Assembly: GCF_000429925.1 (NCBI RefSeq)
Contig: NZ_AUCU01000020.1
Span: 1 to 64,000, forward strand
Length of the DNA: 64,000 nt
Reading direction: 5' to 3'
Source: Desulfatirhabdium butyrativorans DSM 18734
GTDB taxonomy: Bacteria; Desulfobacterota; Desulfobacteria; Desulfobacterales; Desulfatirhabdiaceae
The notes under the pieces are model-generated. The model did not search any database. It had not been told where the DNA came from and saw only the letters and a program-made list of their open reading frames with translations. The position numbers and the translations under genes are program-made. Below, in pieces: positions 42,708 to 52,718 of this stretch. Every line of letters begins with the position of its first letter. Position 1 is the first letter of the stretch.

Positions 42708-44312
42708 TCATTTCTGTCTTCCCATGCCCATTTTCCCGACTCCTGGAATCCTGCGCAAGAGCGCGTTCCATTCCTCGATATGCAACAGTTTTGCAGCACC
42801 GCTCATGAGAATCAAAAACAGCAGGCCCATCGAGGCACAGAGCGCGAGACTGAGATGAACCTCGGTCAGGGCGGTGAGCGATTGCCGCAGCAATACCCGT
42901 ATTGGCTCCAGAATCGCTCCCAGAACGATCCCGATGCCGATCATCCTGCCGATGGCCCGGTAAACCAGTGCATGATCCGGATGCGCATGTGTCTTTGCCC
43001 ATAAGCCGAATAGAATGCCGACCTGAAGCCAGGCGGACAGAGACAGGGAAAAGGCGACCCCCACCGTACCGAATCCCTTCATGAAAAGCACGAAAATCGG
43101 GATGCACAGCAGTGCTACCATCGTCCCGATCAGGGAAGGCGTCAGGGTATTCTGCATGGCATAATATCCTCTGACGACAAGGGTTTGTGCGGAAAACGCG
43201 AAACTTCCGGCAAGAACCCATGGCAGCAGGCCCGCCGTAATCCGGGTGGCTTCCAGGTCGAATCGCCCCCTTTGAAACAGCAGCACAACGATTTCGTGGC
43301 GCATGACCATCAGGAGTACCGACACCGGAATGATGAGAACCAGATACCGGATCGTCGAATTGAGCAGGCGGTTCATCTCGAAGTGTTTTCCCTCTGCCGC
43401 AAGCTGGGTAAGATAGGGATAGGATGCTGTCCCGACTGCCTGGCCGAAAACACCGGCAAGCATGAATACGATCCGCAGACCGTAATTGAGCGCTGCAATG
43501 CTGCCTGTTGCCAGATAGGAACCGAAAAAGCGATAGAAGATTTCCGTGGAAAAACTCATTCCGATACCCAGAATGAGCGGCAACGTCGTCAGCAGGTATC
43601 GTTTGAGAATCGGGTGCCAAAGGTCGAAACAGGGATAGAGACGCAAGCCCGCCCTTCGGGCGCCGATCCATTGCAGCAGAAAATGTCCGAAAAAAGCCCC
43701 GGACAGAACACCCCAGGAAAATCCCTCCATGCCGATGCGCCTGCCCAGTGCCAGCCCGCCCAGGATCATGCCGGTATTATAGACGAGCGGCGCCAGGGCC
43801 GGAAACAGGAACCGCCCCTGCGCATACTGGACCGCTGATAACAGCCCGCCGATAAAAAAGCAGCCTTGGGCTGGCACGATGATCCGGGTCATGCGGACTG
43901 CAGCAGCCAACACACGGGGATCGCTGACCCCCGGAGCCAGCCAGTGCAGCAGCTGCGGGGCAAACACCCATGTCAGAATCAGCACCAGCGCCATCAACAG
44001 GCCAAACCCGCTCAGGATGATGGACAGACTTTTCCACCCTTCCTGCTCCCGGTCTGTCACCAGAAAATGCGTGAAAATGGGAATGAAGGTGATCGAGAGG
44101 AAACCGCTTCCGGAGGCATGGTTGAGAATTTCGGGTACGATGAAGGCGATCTGATATGCATCGACATCCGGCCCCACCCCCCCGACCCAGGCGATGGTCA
44201 TCTCCCGAACCAGGCCGAGCAAACGACTGAGAAAGACCGAGGCCATCAGGATCAGGGAAGCTTTACCGATATTCTTTCGACAGGAATCCTTCATGATGTT
44301 CTGGCGGATCAT
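42708..44312 (-). CDS. murJ: Lipid II flippase MurJ
   Basis: Moves lipid-linked peptidoglycan precursor across the inner membrane. The 534-residue protein has about fourteen transmembrane helices and the MVF/MviN signature: SVFLSRLLGLVREM near the N-terminus, DAYQIAFIVPEILNH, FIPIFTHFL, and RGYYAMQNTLTPSLIG in the second half. The conserved Arg residues of the central cavity appear in LLGLVREM and GLRIVFMLAG. I use ATG 44312 (AAAAAGGAA just upstream); ATG 44294 is close behind, and the frame to 44411 is too long. It is divergent from the small acidic gene. Confidence 0.94.
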   Translation of the reverse strand: MIRQNIMKDSCRKNIGKASLILMASVFLSRLLGLVREMTIAWVGGVGPDVDAYQIAFIVPEILNHASGSGFLSITFIPIFTHFLVTDREQEGWKSLSIILSGFGLLMALVLILTWVFAPQLLHWLAPGVSDPRVLAAAVRMTRIIVPAQGCFFIGGLLSAVQYAQGRFLFPALAPLVYNTGMILGGLALGRRIGMEGFSWGVLSGAFFGHFLLQWIGARRAGLRLYPCFDLWHPILKRYLLTTLPLILGIGMSFSTEIFYRFFGSYLATGSIAALNYGLRIVFMLAGVFGQAVGTASYPYLTQLAAEGKHFEMNRLLNSTIRYLVLIIPVSVLLMVMRHEIVVLLFQRGRFDLEATRITAGLLPWVLAGSFAFSAQTLVVRGYYAMQNTLTPSLIGTMVALLCIPIFVLFMKGFGTVGVAFSLSLSAWLQVGILFGLWAKTHAHPDHALVYRAIGRMIGIGIVLGAILEPIRVLLRQSLTALTEVHLSLALCASMGLLFLILMSGAAKLLHIEEWNALLRRIPGVGKMGMGRQK

Positions 44313-44477
44313 TTCCTTTTTGAACTGGATCACCGTTGACAAAGGGGCATAGAAGGCATAATTTTGAACCGGTTTTTCCCAGAAGCACCAATGAGATTCC
44401 TTCTTATTCAAGCAAGATGGGGAAAGCCTTCATTTTCATTCTTTCAATTTTCACCATGCCCGGAGGAGCAGCACAAT

Positions 44478-44825
44478 ATGCCAGAATCCTTTCATGTTCC
44501 CGAAGAAATGACCGGAGCATTCAATCGCCTGATGAACCGCATTGCCCCGGAGCATCGCGATAACGAATCGACCCGACGCATTGTTCTGGCTTTGCTCAAA
44601 ATCGGCGGAGAGCCTCTTTCCAGACAATGGGCTGAAACGATCAAAAAATCTTTCCCGGATGTTGCCTCTCTGTTCAAAAGACCGACACGGGAGGTTTCCG
44701 CCGAAGATGACAATGCGCCTGAAACGGCCGAAACCATATCCGAAGAAGCGCTTTCGGAAGGAGACGACGAGCCGTTCGACCCGAAAATGGAAGACGACCT
44801 CGCCGATCCTTCCGAACTGGATTGA
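44478..44825 (+). CDS. Small acidic protein of unknown function
   Basis: A 115-residue soluble protein starting MPESFHVPEEMTGAFNRLMN at ATG 44478, with GGAGGA ten bases upstream. The first 75 residues look helical (STRRIVLALLKIGGEPLSRQ, WAETIKKSFPDVASLF) and the C-terminal 45 are strongly acidic and low-complexity (SEGDDEPFDPKMEDDLADPS). No motif or family is recognised. It lies alone between divergent murJ and convergent hisD. The ribosome site and ordered composition favour a real gene. Confidence 0.6.
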   Translation: MPESFHVPEEMTGAFNRLMNRIAPEHRDNESTRRIVLALLKIGGEPLSRQWAETIKKSFPDVASLFKRPTREVSAEDDNAPETAETISEEALSEGDDEPFDPKMEDDLADPSELD

Positions 44826-44850
44826 ACCGCCAAATCGACAGGGTGTTTTC

Positions 44851-46164
44851 TCAGCTGCCTTCTTCAAGGCGGATGGCTACGGATCGGGCATGTGCGCCCA
44901 GCCCTTCGGTTTCGGCAAGCCGCATCACGTGTTCAGCCTCTTTCACGAACGCTTCCTTCGAATAATAGATCAGACTCGTCTTCTTGATGAAATGTTCCAC
45001 GGACAGCGCCGATGAAAATCGTGCGCTGCCTGCCGTAGGCAGGACATGGTTGGGGCCTGCAATATAATCGCCCATGGGTTCCGGCGTATAATGACCGGCA
45101 AAGACAGCGCCTGCATGACGAATATCCGGCAGCAAATCGAAGGGCTTCTCCACCAGAAGCTCCAGGTGCTCGGGTGCGATCCGGTTGGCCAGCACAATGG
45201 CCGCTCCCATGTCCGGAACCACAAAGATCGCGCCATAATGGGCAAGCGATTCCTTGGCGATATCCTGCCGATGCAAATCCGTAAGCTGTTTTTCAATCTG
45301 ATCGGAAACACCGGCGGCAAGTTGCTGCGATGTCGTAATCAGAATTGCAGATGCGACACGATCGTGTTCGGCCTGTGAAAGCAGGTCTGCAGCCGCAAAT
45401 TCGGCTCGGGCGGATGAATCGGCAAGGATGAGGATTTCACTGGGTCCGGCGATCATGTCGATACCGACCATGCCGGATACGATTTTTTTGGCCAGTGTCA
45501 CATAGGTATTTCCCGGTCCAACGATCACATCGCAGCGATCGATACGCTCGGTACCAAAGGCCATTGCCGCGATGGCCCATGCGCTTCCCGCCTTGAAAAC
45601 GTCGTGCACTCCTGCCCTGGATGCCGCAACCAGCAAATGCGGATCGATATTTCCGTTCCGATCCGCAGGGGTCGTCATCACGATACGGCGGACACCTGCG
45701 ATGCAAGCAGGAATCGCACCCATAAGCACCGAAGATACCAGCGGTGTTTTTCCACCCTTCCCTCCGGGAACGTAAATACCTGCAACATCAACCGGATGAA
45801 CGATCTGCCCGGTCAAGACGCCTGATCGATCGGTCATCATTCGGGAATGGGGTGCCTGCATCCGATGAAAGCGCTCTATCTGCACGTAGGCCAGATCGAG
45901 AGACTGGCGGAAGGATTCGGAAATCATTGTTTCAGCATGCCGAAATTCGGCTTCGCCAACCCGAAGCCCATCGACGGAAAGCTCGGGAGAATCGAATCGG
46001 TTGACATAGGCTATGACGGCTTCATCTCCCTTGAGACGTACCTCCTGGATGATCCGCTGGACCGCAACCTCATCTTTCCTGCCGTAAACGAGTTTTCGGC
46101 GAGAAATCTTCTGAAGCCTGTTTTCAGCGGCCCTGGATGGATAACGATAAATACGAATACTCAT
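44851..46164 (-). CDS. hisD: Histidinol dehydrogenase
   Basis: Last two steps of histidine synthesis: NAD-dependent oxidation of histidinol to histidine. The 437-residue product has the family motifs HPVDVAGIYVPGGKGG, VGPGNTYVTLAKK, DMIAGPSEILILAD, LLSQAEHDRVASAI (zinc site Gln/His), RIAPEHLELL (catalytic Glu-His) and GPNHVLPTAGSARF. ATG 46164 is six bases from AAGGA and preferred over ATG 46167. No other his gene is nearby, so it is separate from a his operon. The ribosome site lies right next to repeat copy D. Confidence 0.96.
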   Translation of the reverse strand: MSIRIYRYPSRAAENRLQKISRRKLVYGRKDEVAVQRIIQEVRLKGDEAVIAYVNRFDSPELSVDGLRVGEAEFRHAETMISESFRQSLDLAYVQIERFHRMQAPHSRMMTDRSGVLTGQIVHPVDVAGIYVPGGKGGKTPLVSSVLMGAIPACIAGVRRIVMTTPADRNGNIDPHLLVAASRAGVHDVFKAGSAWAIAAMAFGTERIDRCDVIVGPGNTYVTLAKKIVSGMVGIDMIAGPSEILILADSSARAEFAAADLLSQAEHDRVASAILITTSQQLAAGVSDQIEKQLTDLHRQDIAKESLAHYGAIFVVPDMGAAIVLANRIAPEHLELLVEKPFDLLPDIRHAGAVFAGHYTPEPMGDYIAGPNHVLPTAGSARFSSALSVEHFIKKTSLIYYSKEAFVKEAEHVMRLAETEGLGAHARSVAIRLEEGS

Positions 46165-46180
46165 CATCTGTCCTTATTGG

Positions 46181-46265
46181 GTGCCTGAACGGCAACCCCG
46201 TTTTTTGCCTGCACCGAACCGGAGGGCAGGCAGCTTGGCGATACAGCGGGTACTTTGTCTGAAGC
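46181..46265. repeat. Dispersed repeat element, copy D
   Basis: Begins GTGCCTGAACGGCAACCCCG, followed by a G+C-rich core GGAGGGCAGGCAGCTTGGCG and ATACAGCGGGTACTTTGTCTG. It is placed within the 5' leader region of hisD, between hisD and rluD. Confidence 0.75.
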
Positions 46266-46395
46266 AGCGGCACTCACGTATACGGTCACGACTTATGCAT
46301 GTTACGGGCTGAACCGTATCGATAAACGCCCACAAGGGAGCACGCCACGACCCCGAGATGCCCATCAACCACAGGGGATACTTTTCTTAAAAATT

Positions 46396-47352
46396 TCAGC
46401 TTGAAGCCTCCATGCGGAGAATCCCGAGAATTTCCGCCATATCCGTTGGAATCGGCGCACAAAATGACATCCAATCCCCGGTAACCGGATGATGAAAGGC
46501 CAGCTTCCATGCATGCAACATCGGGCGAGGCATCATGGCGACAAGCCTTGCATGGCGACCCAGGGCCATTTTCCGGCCATAGACCGCGTCTCCGGCAATG
46601 GGATGGCCAATGGCCGATAAATGTACCCGAATCTGGTGCGTTCTTCCTGTTTGAATGTCGATTTCAAGAAGCGTTGCCTTTTCAAAGCGTTCCTGAATTC
46701 GCCAGCAGGATACGGCCTTTCGGCTTTTGGCGGCATGCACGGACATTTTTTTCCGATCCACCGGATGCCTTCCAATCGGAAGATCGATCCGTCCTTCCGG
46801 GGTGTTCATTCGGCCGCACACCAGCGCCACGTAAGTCTTTCGAACCAGCCGCTGTTTGAACTGGATCGCAAGTCCGTTCTGAGCTGTATCGGATTTTGCG
46901 ACAACCAGCACCCCGCTTGTATCCTTGTCGAGTCGGTGAACAATGCCCGGCCGGATCTTGCCGCCAATCGATGCAAGATTGCTGCAATGGAAGAGAATGG
47001 CGTTGACCAATGTCCCGGAGGCATGGCCGGGTGCCGGATGCACCACGAGACCGGGCTGTTTGTCAAGCACCAGAATGGCCTCATCCTCGTAGAGGGGATG
47101 AATCGGGATGGGTTCCGGAGGGGTTTCAATCGGTTCGGGTTCCGGAATATCGATGCGGATGCATTCTCCGGATCGAACCCGCACGCCTGCTTTTCGAACC
47201 CGAGCCTCTCCGGTGAAGACACGATCGTGCTGAATCAGGTTGGCGATAAAGGATCGGGAACATTCGGGCAGGTGCTCCGTCAGAAATACATCCAACCGCT
47301 TTCCATCCGCCTCAGGCGGCACCGGTATGGTGTGGATACGCCCGGATGTCAT
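46396..47352 (-). CDS. rluD: RluD-family 23S rRNA pseudouridine synthase
   Basis: Isomerises uridines of 23S rRNA (positions 1911/1915/1917 in E. coli numbering for RluD). The 318-residue protein has an N-terminal S4 RNA-binding domain (KRLDVFLTEHLPECSRSFIA) and the catalytic motif GIVHRLDKDTSGVLVVAKS (catalytic Asp142). Further family motifs are VVHPAPGHASGTLVNAIL and LEIDIQTGRTHQIRVHLSAI. Its ATG overlaps the carD stop codon (ATGA), so the two are translationally coupled. RluD and RluC are close relatives; the exact target is inferred. Confidence 0.92.
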   Translation of the reverse strand: MTSGRIHTIPVPPEADGKRLDVFLTEHLPECSRSFIANLIQHDRVFTGEARVRKAGVRVRSGECIRIDIPEPEPIETPPEPIPIHPLYEDEAILVLDKQPGLVVHPAPGHASGTLVNAILFHCSNLASIGGKIRPGIVHRLDKDTSGVLVVAKSDTAQNGLAIQFKQRLVRKTYVALVCGRMNTPEGRIDLPIGRHPVDRKKMSVHAAKSRKAVSCWRIQERFEKATLLEIDIQTGRTHQIRVHLSAIGHPIAGDAVYGRKMALGRHARLVAMMPRPMLHAWKLAFHHPVTGDWMSFCAPIPTDMAEILGILRMEASS

Positions 47353-47879
47353 GCGATCGATGCGGTGGCAGATTCCTTCCCCTGGAAAATGTCCTCGATT
47401 TCCGAGAGAATGGATGCTTCAGCCATTTGCCGGGATGTGGACAACTCCATCACCAGCAGGGATTGGGCCAGATCGTGCAGTTTTCGTTCGCCAAAGGAGA
47501 GGTCCTTGGCTGTTTTCAGCCGGTGCAGCTCCCGAAAAACAATCGCAATATCATCGATAGAGCCGCTTTTGATCCGCTCCGCATAGTCCCGGTAGCGCTT
47601 ATTCCATGCCGATGTTGGATCGGTCGTATTCCGGCTTTCCCGGAACAGGGCATAGATTCTGGGAATTTCACACGGATCGATCACGGATCGCAGCCCGACA
47701 GAACAAACATTGCAGGTCGGAATCATCACGATGGTCTGCGTGTTCAGCAGCTTGAGAATATAGAAATCCAGCACGGCTCCGTTGATGGTCCGTTTCTGGA
47801 CCGATTCGATACGCCCGACTCCATGAGCGGGATACACCACCATATCGCCAATATCAAAGGGGCGGGTTTTCGATTCCAT
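47349..47879 (-). CDS. CarD-family transcriptional regulator
   Basis: A 176-residue RNA-polymerase-binding protein of the CarD/CdnL/TRCF family. The N-terminal polymerase-interaction domain begins FDIGDMVVYPAHGVGRIESV and includes FYILKLLNTQTIVMIP; the C-terminal half is helical (RDYAERIKSGSIDDIAIVF, LSFGERKLHDLAQSLLVMEL). Such proteins stabilise open complexes at many promoters, especially rRNA ones. ATG 47879 is preceded by GGAAGG and preferred over ATG 47897. It overlaps rluD by four bases. Confidence 0.93.
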   Translation of the reverse strand: MESKTRPFDIGDMVVYPAHGVGRIESVQKRTINGAVLDFYILKLLNTQTIVMIPTCNVCSVGLRSVIDPCEIPRIYALFRESRNTTDPTSAWNKRYRDYAERIKSGSIDDIAIVFRELHRLKTAKDLSFGERKLHDLAQSLLVMELSTSRQMAEASILSEIEDIFQGKESATASIA

Positions 47880-48140
47880 TGGGGCACAACCTTCCATGGG
47901 CCTGTTTTGCTACAGCGGGCCCAGCGCGATCCGGATCTCAGATTGTCACCGGATTTTGGGGGAATTTCGCTACAGTGAATCATCGTCGATGTCATCAGAC
48001 CGAAGCCATGGCATTCATTTCCGAAAATCCGTATCTTCTGTCCGATGTTCTCGAATCATATCAGGTTCGCCCCTTCGATTCAAATGCATTCTCGATCAAC
48101 GACCATATCCGGGGTTTTCCAGGTTGCCCGCCAATGCCAA

Positions 48141-48173
48141 GAGCCGATACCCGCTGTTTCGGGGTACCGGCTC
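48141..48173 (-). terminator. Hairpin downstream of hppA (distal)
   Basis: GAGCCGGTACCCC-GAAACAG-CGGGTATCGGCTC on the minus strand forms a long stem with few mismatches, about 95 bp after the hppA stop codon. It lacks a strong T-tract. Confidence 0.5.
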
Positions 48174-48208
48174 CTGGTTGAGACGATTTGTCCAGAACCG
48201 CTATGGAT

Positions 48209-48239
48209 GCGGATAAAGCGGACCTTCAGCCCTATCCGC
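48209..48239 (-). terminator. Hairpin downstream of hppA (proximal)
   Basis: GCGGATA and TATCCGC flank a 17-nt loop about 27 bp after the hppA stop codon. Together with the distal hairpin it may end the ispE-to-hppA transcript. Confidence 0.4.
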
Positions 48240-48265
48240 GTCCGGCAACATGGCTTTCCATGGGA

Positions 48266-50287
48266 TTACAACAGGAAAGGAACCATGAGCAGGGCCACAA
48301 CGTTGAGGATTTTGATCATCGGGTTGACGGCAGGGCCAGCGGTGTCTTTGTAGGGGTCGCCTACGGTGTCGCCGGTAACGGCTGCCTTATGGGCATCGCT
48401 GCCTTTTCCACCCAAGTGTCCATCTTCGATATATTTCTTGGCATTGTCCCATGCCGCACCGCCTGTGGTCATGGAGATGGCCACAAAAAGTCCGGTCACG
48501 ATGCTGCCGATCAGAAGACCGCCCAGGGCCACTTTGCCCAGCAGGAAGCCGACGAGCAGCGGAGCCACGACGGGAAGCAGTGCGGGGATGATCATTTCTT
48601 TCAATGCGAACTTGGTGACGATATCGACGCATGCGCCGTAATCGGGTTTTGCGGTGCCTTCCATGATCCCGGGAATGGTGCGGAACTGACGACGGACTTC
48701 ATCGACGACCGCGCCGCCGGCATTTCCGACTGCCTTCATGGCGATGGAGGCGAACAGGTAGGGCAGAAGACCACCGATGAACAGACCGATGATGACGTTG
48801 ACATCGGAGAGGTCGAACTTGATCATTGCGGCTTTGTCGCCGCCGCCACGAATGGCGAATTCCTGAACGTATGCTGCAAAAAGTACCAGAGCGGCAAGAC
48901 CGGCGGAGCCGATGGCATAGCCCTTGGTGACGGCCTTGGTGGTGTTGCCTACCGCATCGAGCGGATCGGTGACGGCGCGGACACTGTCTTCCATTTCGGA
49001 CATTTCGGCGATGCCGCCGGCGTTGTCTGTGATCGGGCCGTAAGCATCAATTGCGATGACCATACCGGTCATGGAGAGCATGGACATGGCTGCCATGGCA
49101 ATGCCGTAAAGACCGGCAAAGTGATAAGCGGTCATGATCGAAACGCAGATGACCAGCACCGGTGCCGCAGTGGCCTGCATGCTGACCGCAAGGCCGGCGA
49201 TGATGTTGGTGCCGTGACCGGTGGAGGACGCTTCGGCAATGCCTTTGACCGGACCGTATTTACCGGTGTAGTACTCGGTGATGATGACGATGACGACCGT
49301 CAGGATCAACCCGACCAGCGTGCAGTAATAAATGGCCATCGGGGTAATGGTGCCCAGACCGCCCATGAACTTCTGGCATGCAAAATAGAAAACGGCCGCT
49401 GCGATGATCGCTGCGCCGAACATGCCCTTGTACAGAGCGCCCATGATGTATTCGCTTTTTCCGCCCAGGCGGACAAAAAACATGGCGATCATGGATGCCA
49501 CGATGGAGACGGCGCCAAGGATCAGCGGAAATTCGGTAGCCATCGCAACTTTGGGGAACATCAGGTGGCCGATCAGCATTGCAGCCACAGCCGTTACGGC
49601 GTAAGTCTCGAACAGGTCTGCGGCCATACCGGCGCAGTCACCGACGTTGTCACCGACGTTATCGGCAATGACTGCCGGGTTTCTGGGATCGTCTTCCGGA
49701 ATGCCGGCTTCGACCTTACCGACCAGATCGGCGCCCACATCTGCACCCTTGGTGAAGATACCGCCGCCCAGCCGGGCAAAAATCGAAATCAGGCTGCCGC
49801 CGAAACCAAGGGCAACCAGCGAAATGACATCGCGCGTGAAGGTGTAGTAGCCGGCAACCGCTGTCAGTGCAAGGCCAGCCACCATCATACCCGTAACCGA
49901 TCCACCCTTGAATGCCATGGCCAAACCTGCGGCAAGCCCTTTTCTCGCGGCTTCAGCCGTACGGACATTCGCAATGACCGAAACCCGCATCCCGACATAA
50001 CCCGCCAGAAAGGATGCGGCTGCGCCGACCAGAAAGCCGATGGCGTTCTTGGCGCCCATGGTGCCGAAAATGATCAGGAAAATGACGCCTCCTGCGATGG
50101 CCATGGTTTTCAACTGCCGGTTCAGGTAGGCGATGGCGCCTTCCTTGATCGCGCTGGCAATGGTCTGCATTCTTTCATTTCCAGCAGGTGCCCCCTTGAC
50201 GATGCTGGCAATGGAGATGGCAAACAATACTCCGATCAAACCCACAACGGTACATGCGAGTGGTACGTTATTCAGAAAAAGTTGCAT
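48266..50287 (-). CDS. hppA: Membrane-bound proton-translocating pyrophosphatase (K+-independent type)
   Basis: Couples pyrophosphate hydrolysis to ion transport across the inner membrane, conserving energy from PPi released by sulfate activation and biosynthesis. The 673-residue protein has about sixteen helices. Its pyrophosphate-binding motifs are [39 protein letters not shown] and, near the end, [19 protein letters not shown]. The segment [10 protein letters not shown] has Lys where K+-dependent enzymes have Ala, placing it with the K+-independent, proton-pumping group (as in Rhodospirillum). ATG 50287 follows GGGAGGT. It starts 38 bp after pth on the same strand. Confidence 0.96.
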   Translation of the reverse strand: MQLFLNNVPLACTVVGLIGVLFAISIASIVKGAPAGNERMQTIASAIKEGAIAYLNRQLKTMAIAGGVIFLIIFGTMGAKNAIGFLVGAAASFLAGYVGMRVSVIANVRTAEAARKGLAAGLAMAFKGGSVTGMMVAGLALTAVAGYYTFTRDVISLVALGFGGSLISIFARLGGGIFTKGADVGADLVGKVEAGIPEDDPRNPAVIADNVGDNVGDCAGMAADLFETYAVTAVAAMLIGHLMFPKVAMATEFPLILGAVSIVASMIAMFFVRLGGKSEYIMGALYKGMFGAAIIAAAVFYFACQKFMGGLGTITPMAIYYCTLVGLILTVVIVIITEYYTGKYGPVKGIAEASSTGHGTNIIAGLAVSMQATAAPVLVICVSIMTAYHFAGLYGIAMAAMSMLSMTGMVIAIDAYGPITDNAGGIAEMSEMEDSVRAVTDPLDAVGNTTKAVTKGYAIGSAGLAALVLFAAYVQEFAIRGGGDKAAMIKFDLSDVNVIIGLFIGGLLPYLFASIAMKAVGNAGGAVVDEVRRQFRTIPGIMEGTAKPDYGACVDIVTKFALKEMIIPALLPVVAPLLVGFLLGKVALGGLLIGSIVTGLFVAISMTTGGAAWDNAKKYIEDGHLGGKGSDAHKAAVTGDTVGDPYKDTAGPAVNPMIKILNVVALLMVPFLL

Positions 50288-50325
50288 TCTTACCTCCCAT
50301 CTGTTGGTTGACCTACTCTCTTGGT

Positions 50326-50895
50326 TCAGGCTCTGTTAAACCGGTTCATCCCATCCGTTGTTCCCCGACAAAGGATGGTTGCCACCGCATCGCAGGCTTT
50401 TCTCAACCACTCGGGCAACCGCTCGCTTTCATCGGCGCTGAAAGCCGAAAGCACATGGTCGGGTCCCGATACGCCGGCGGGTGGATGGCCGATACCCATC
50501 CGGATGCGAATAAATCCATCATCCTGAAAAGTATCGATGATCGACTGAATTCCCTTGTGCCCTGCGCTCCCCCCTTTCTCCTTGATTTTGATTCTTCCAA
50601 AAACCAGGTCCATATCATCATGAATGGCGATCACCCGTGAAAGGGGAACGCCGTAAGAACCTGCGGCCCTGAAAATCGGAGGTCCGCTTTGATTCATGTA
50701 ACACAGGGGTTTCACCAAAAGTACATCAATCCCTTCGATGGTCCCGCTTCGGATTTCCGCTCCATCCGTGATGGCAGGTTCCTTCGTACGACATGTTTCG
50801 CAAAGTGCATCGATCACGCGGAATCCGATATTGTGCCGAGTTCGTGCATAACGCTCCCCCGGATTTCCAAGACCGGCAACCAGATATTCGGGCAT
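50326..50895 (-). CDS. pth: Peptidyl-tRNA hydrolase
   Basis: Recycles peptidyl-tRNA released from ribosomes by cleaving the ester bond. The 189-residue protein starts [20 protein letters not shown] at ATG 50895 and has [12 protein letters not shown] (catalytic His), [29 protein letters not shown] and [13 protein letters not shown]. All bacterial Pth motifs are present, and the substitution of FGRIKIK for the usual LGKIRLR is conservative. The 3' end has the usual variable tail. It follows rplY closely and is in the conserved ispE-prs-rplY-pth order. Confidence 0.96.
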   Translation of the reverse strand: MPEYLVAGLGNPGERYARTRHNIGFRVIDALCETCRTKEPAITDGAEIRSGTIEGIDVLLVKPLCYMNQSGPPIFRAAGSYGVPLSRVIAIHDDMDLVFGRIKIKEKGGSAGHKGIQSIIDTFQDDGFIRIRMGIGHPPAGVSGPDHVLSAFSADESERLPEWLRKACDAVATILCRGTTDGMNRFNRA

Positions 50896-50951
50896 GGATA
50901 TTTCCAAAGATCATCATCTGCACAATCTTCAAAAAATTGAAGCCTGCAGCG

Positions 50952-51578
50952 CTATTTCTTTTCTGCCGCTTCCGGTTCCGCAGCTTCCGCTGCCGCCTGT
51001 TCCGGTTTGTCGGAGGCCATTGTACCCGAAATGACAAGCACGGTTTGATCCGGTTCATCGAGAAAATCGATATGCGGCATCTTCTGAATATCCTGCACAT
51101 GGACTGCATCACCGATGTCGAGAGCCGAAATATCGATGTGAATCGCATTGGGCACATCGAAGGGAAGACAGGAAATCTCCAGTTCACGGCAAATGATTTG
51201 CAGCATCCCCCCGTTTTCGATCCCGATGCATTTTCCTTCTGTAACGACAGGCACCTTGGCCGTGATTTTTCGGTCTTTGGCCACCTCGTAGAAATCGACA
51301 TGAACGGCTTTTCTCTTCAACGGATGGATTTGAATATCCTTGATCATAGCCGTTCGATCGGAAGGATCGCCGTCCGGGATGTGAAGCGTAAATACGATCC
51401 GGCCTGAAGGCGCTTTTCGGAGAGCGAGATCGAGATCATGCTCGGCAATGGTCAGAGAAATGGTTTTGCGTCCGGGGCCGTATAATACGGCAGGCAGCAG
51501 ACCTTGTCTGCGCAGCGCCCTGGATGGGCTGTTCCCGGTGGATGTGCGGATGGTGGCATTCAAATCGAGAAGTTCCAA
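50952..51578 (-). CDS. rplY: 50S ribosomal protein L25, Ctc/TL5 form
   Basis: A 5S-rRNA-binding ribosomal protein of 208 residues with the longer two-domain form: an N-terminal L25 domain (LNATIRTSTGNSPSRALRRQ, GLLPAVLYGPGRKTISLTI) and a C-terminal beta domain (VHVDFYEVAKDRKITAKVPV, GMLQIICRELEISCLP). An Ala/Glu-rich tail ends in KK. The start codon appears to be TTG 51578, six bases after a perfect AGGAGG. No ATG is available near the expected N-terminus. It lies in the conserved prs-rplY-pth order. Confidence 0.95.
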   Translation of the reverse strand: MELLDLNATIRTSTGNSPSRALRRQGLLPAVLYGPGRKTISLTIAEHDLDLALRKAPSGRIVFTLHIPDGDPSDRTAMIKDIQIHPLKRKAVHVDFYEVAKDRKITAKVPVVTEGKCIGIENGGMLQIICRELEISCLPFDVPNAIHIDISALDIGDAVHVQDIQKMPHIDFLDEPDQTVLVISGTMASDKPEQAAAEAAEPEAAEKK

Positions 51579-51605
51579 AAAAACCTCCTGAGGGTATAAT
51601 AATGA

Positions 51606-52562
51606 TCAAACAAACAGGGACGTTACCGAATCCCCCCGATGGCTGCGGATAATGGCTTCACCAACCAGTTTGGAAATGGTCAACACGGTGAACTTGCCGG
51701 TAGCCGATGCTTCCGGTTTGAGAGGAATGGTGTCTGTGACAATGACACTTTTCAGCGGCGATGCCGCAATCCGCTCCACGGCTGGACCCGAGAGAACGGG
51801 ATGAGAACAGCATGCATACACTTCCTTGGCGCCGCTTTTCATGATGAGTGCGGCAGCTTCCGTTACCGTCCCGGCAGTATCGACCATATCATCCAGGATG
51901 ATGGCCGTCTTTCCAGTCACGTCGCCGATCAGGGCCATCGCTTTGGCCTTGTTGGGTTCTTCACGGCGCTTGTCCACGATGGCGAGGGCAGCCTTCAACC
52001 TTTTCGCGAAGGCGCGAGCCCTTTCCACGCCACCCGCATCCGGGGAAACCACAACCATCTCCTCCCGGAATTCGCTCCGGATGTAATCGAGAAGAACCGG
52101 GGCTGCAAAGAGGTTGTCTACGGGAATGCTGAAAAAGCCCTGGATTTGTCCGGCATGCAAATCCATCGTGATCACGCGGTTGGCGCCCGCTACCGTAAGG
52201 ATATCCGCCACCAGTTTGGCGCTGATTGGCACCCTGGGGGCCACCTTCTTGTCCTGCCTGGCATACCCGTAATAGGGAATGACAGCCGTGATGCGCCGGG
52301 CAGATGAACGCTTGCAGGCATCGATCATCAACAGGAGTTCCACCAGATAATCATTTACCGGAGAACTTGTCGATTGAACGATAAAGACGTCCTTCGAGCG
52401 GATGTTTTCCCGGATTTCGATTTGAATCTCACCGTCACTGAACGTTTTGACCGCGGCATTGCCTACCGGAATCTCGAGAAAATCACAGATTTTCTTCGCA
52501 AGTTCCGGATTGGAATTGCCAGCAAAAACGGTCAATCCATTGGACAGATAGCCTCCGTACAT
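51606..52562 (-). CDS. prs: Ribose-phosphate pyrophosphokinase
   Basis: Makes PRPP from ribose 5-phosphate and ATP, feeding purine, pyrimidine, His and Trp synthesis. The 318-residue product has [52 protein letters not shown] (ATP loop), [40 protein letters not shown] and the PRPP loop [17 protein letters not shown] 52562 is chosen; a GTG directly before it would add one residue. tRNA-Gln lies between prs and ispE on the same strand, so all three may share a transcript. Confidence 0.97.
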   Translation of the reverse strand: MYGGYLSNGLTVFAGNSNPELAKKICDFLEIPVGNAAVKTFSDGEIQIEIRENIRSKDVFIVQSTSSPVNDYLVELLLMIDACKRSSARRITAVIPYYGYARQDKKVAPRVPISAKLVADILTVAGANRVITMDLHAGQIQGFFSIPVDNLFAAPVLLDYIRSEFREEMVVVSPDAGGVERARAFAKRLKAALAIVDKRREEPNKAKAMALIGDVTGKTAIILDDMVDTAGTVTEAAALIMKSGAKEVYACCSHPVLSGPAVERIAASPLKSVIVTDTIPLKPEASATGKFTVLTISKLVGEAIIRSHRGDSVTSLFV

Positions 52563-52611
52563 CACGATATGCCTGCCTTTGGTTCATCGATTCGGATGAA
52601 AAAACGATATT

Positions 52612-52686
52612 TGGCTGGGGTGGGAGGATTCGAACCTCCGAATGCAGGAACCAAAATCCTGTGTCTTACCGCTTGACGACACCCCA
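52612..52686 (-). tRNA. tRNA-Gln (anticodon TTG)
   Basis: A 75-nt cloverleaf with acceptor TGGGGTG/CACCCCA, anticodon stem CAGGA/TCCTG and loop TTTTGGT (anticodon TTG). The T-arm has GGTTCGAATCC and CCA is encoded. It sits between ispE and prs, as often found in this phylum. Confidence 0.96.
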
Positions 52687-52718
52687 AAAACCTATCCCAT
52701 GAATTGAATCTGGCGAAA

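Noticed and set aside
48188-50311. Plus-strand open frame of about 700 codons opposite hppA
   Set aside because: Antisense shadow of a strongly conserved pyrophosphatase gene; composition is His/Asp/Gly-rich as expected from the reverse of a G+C-rich gene.
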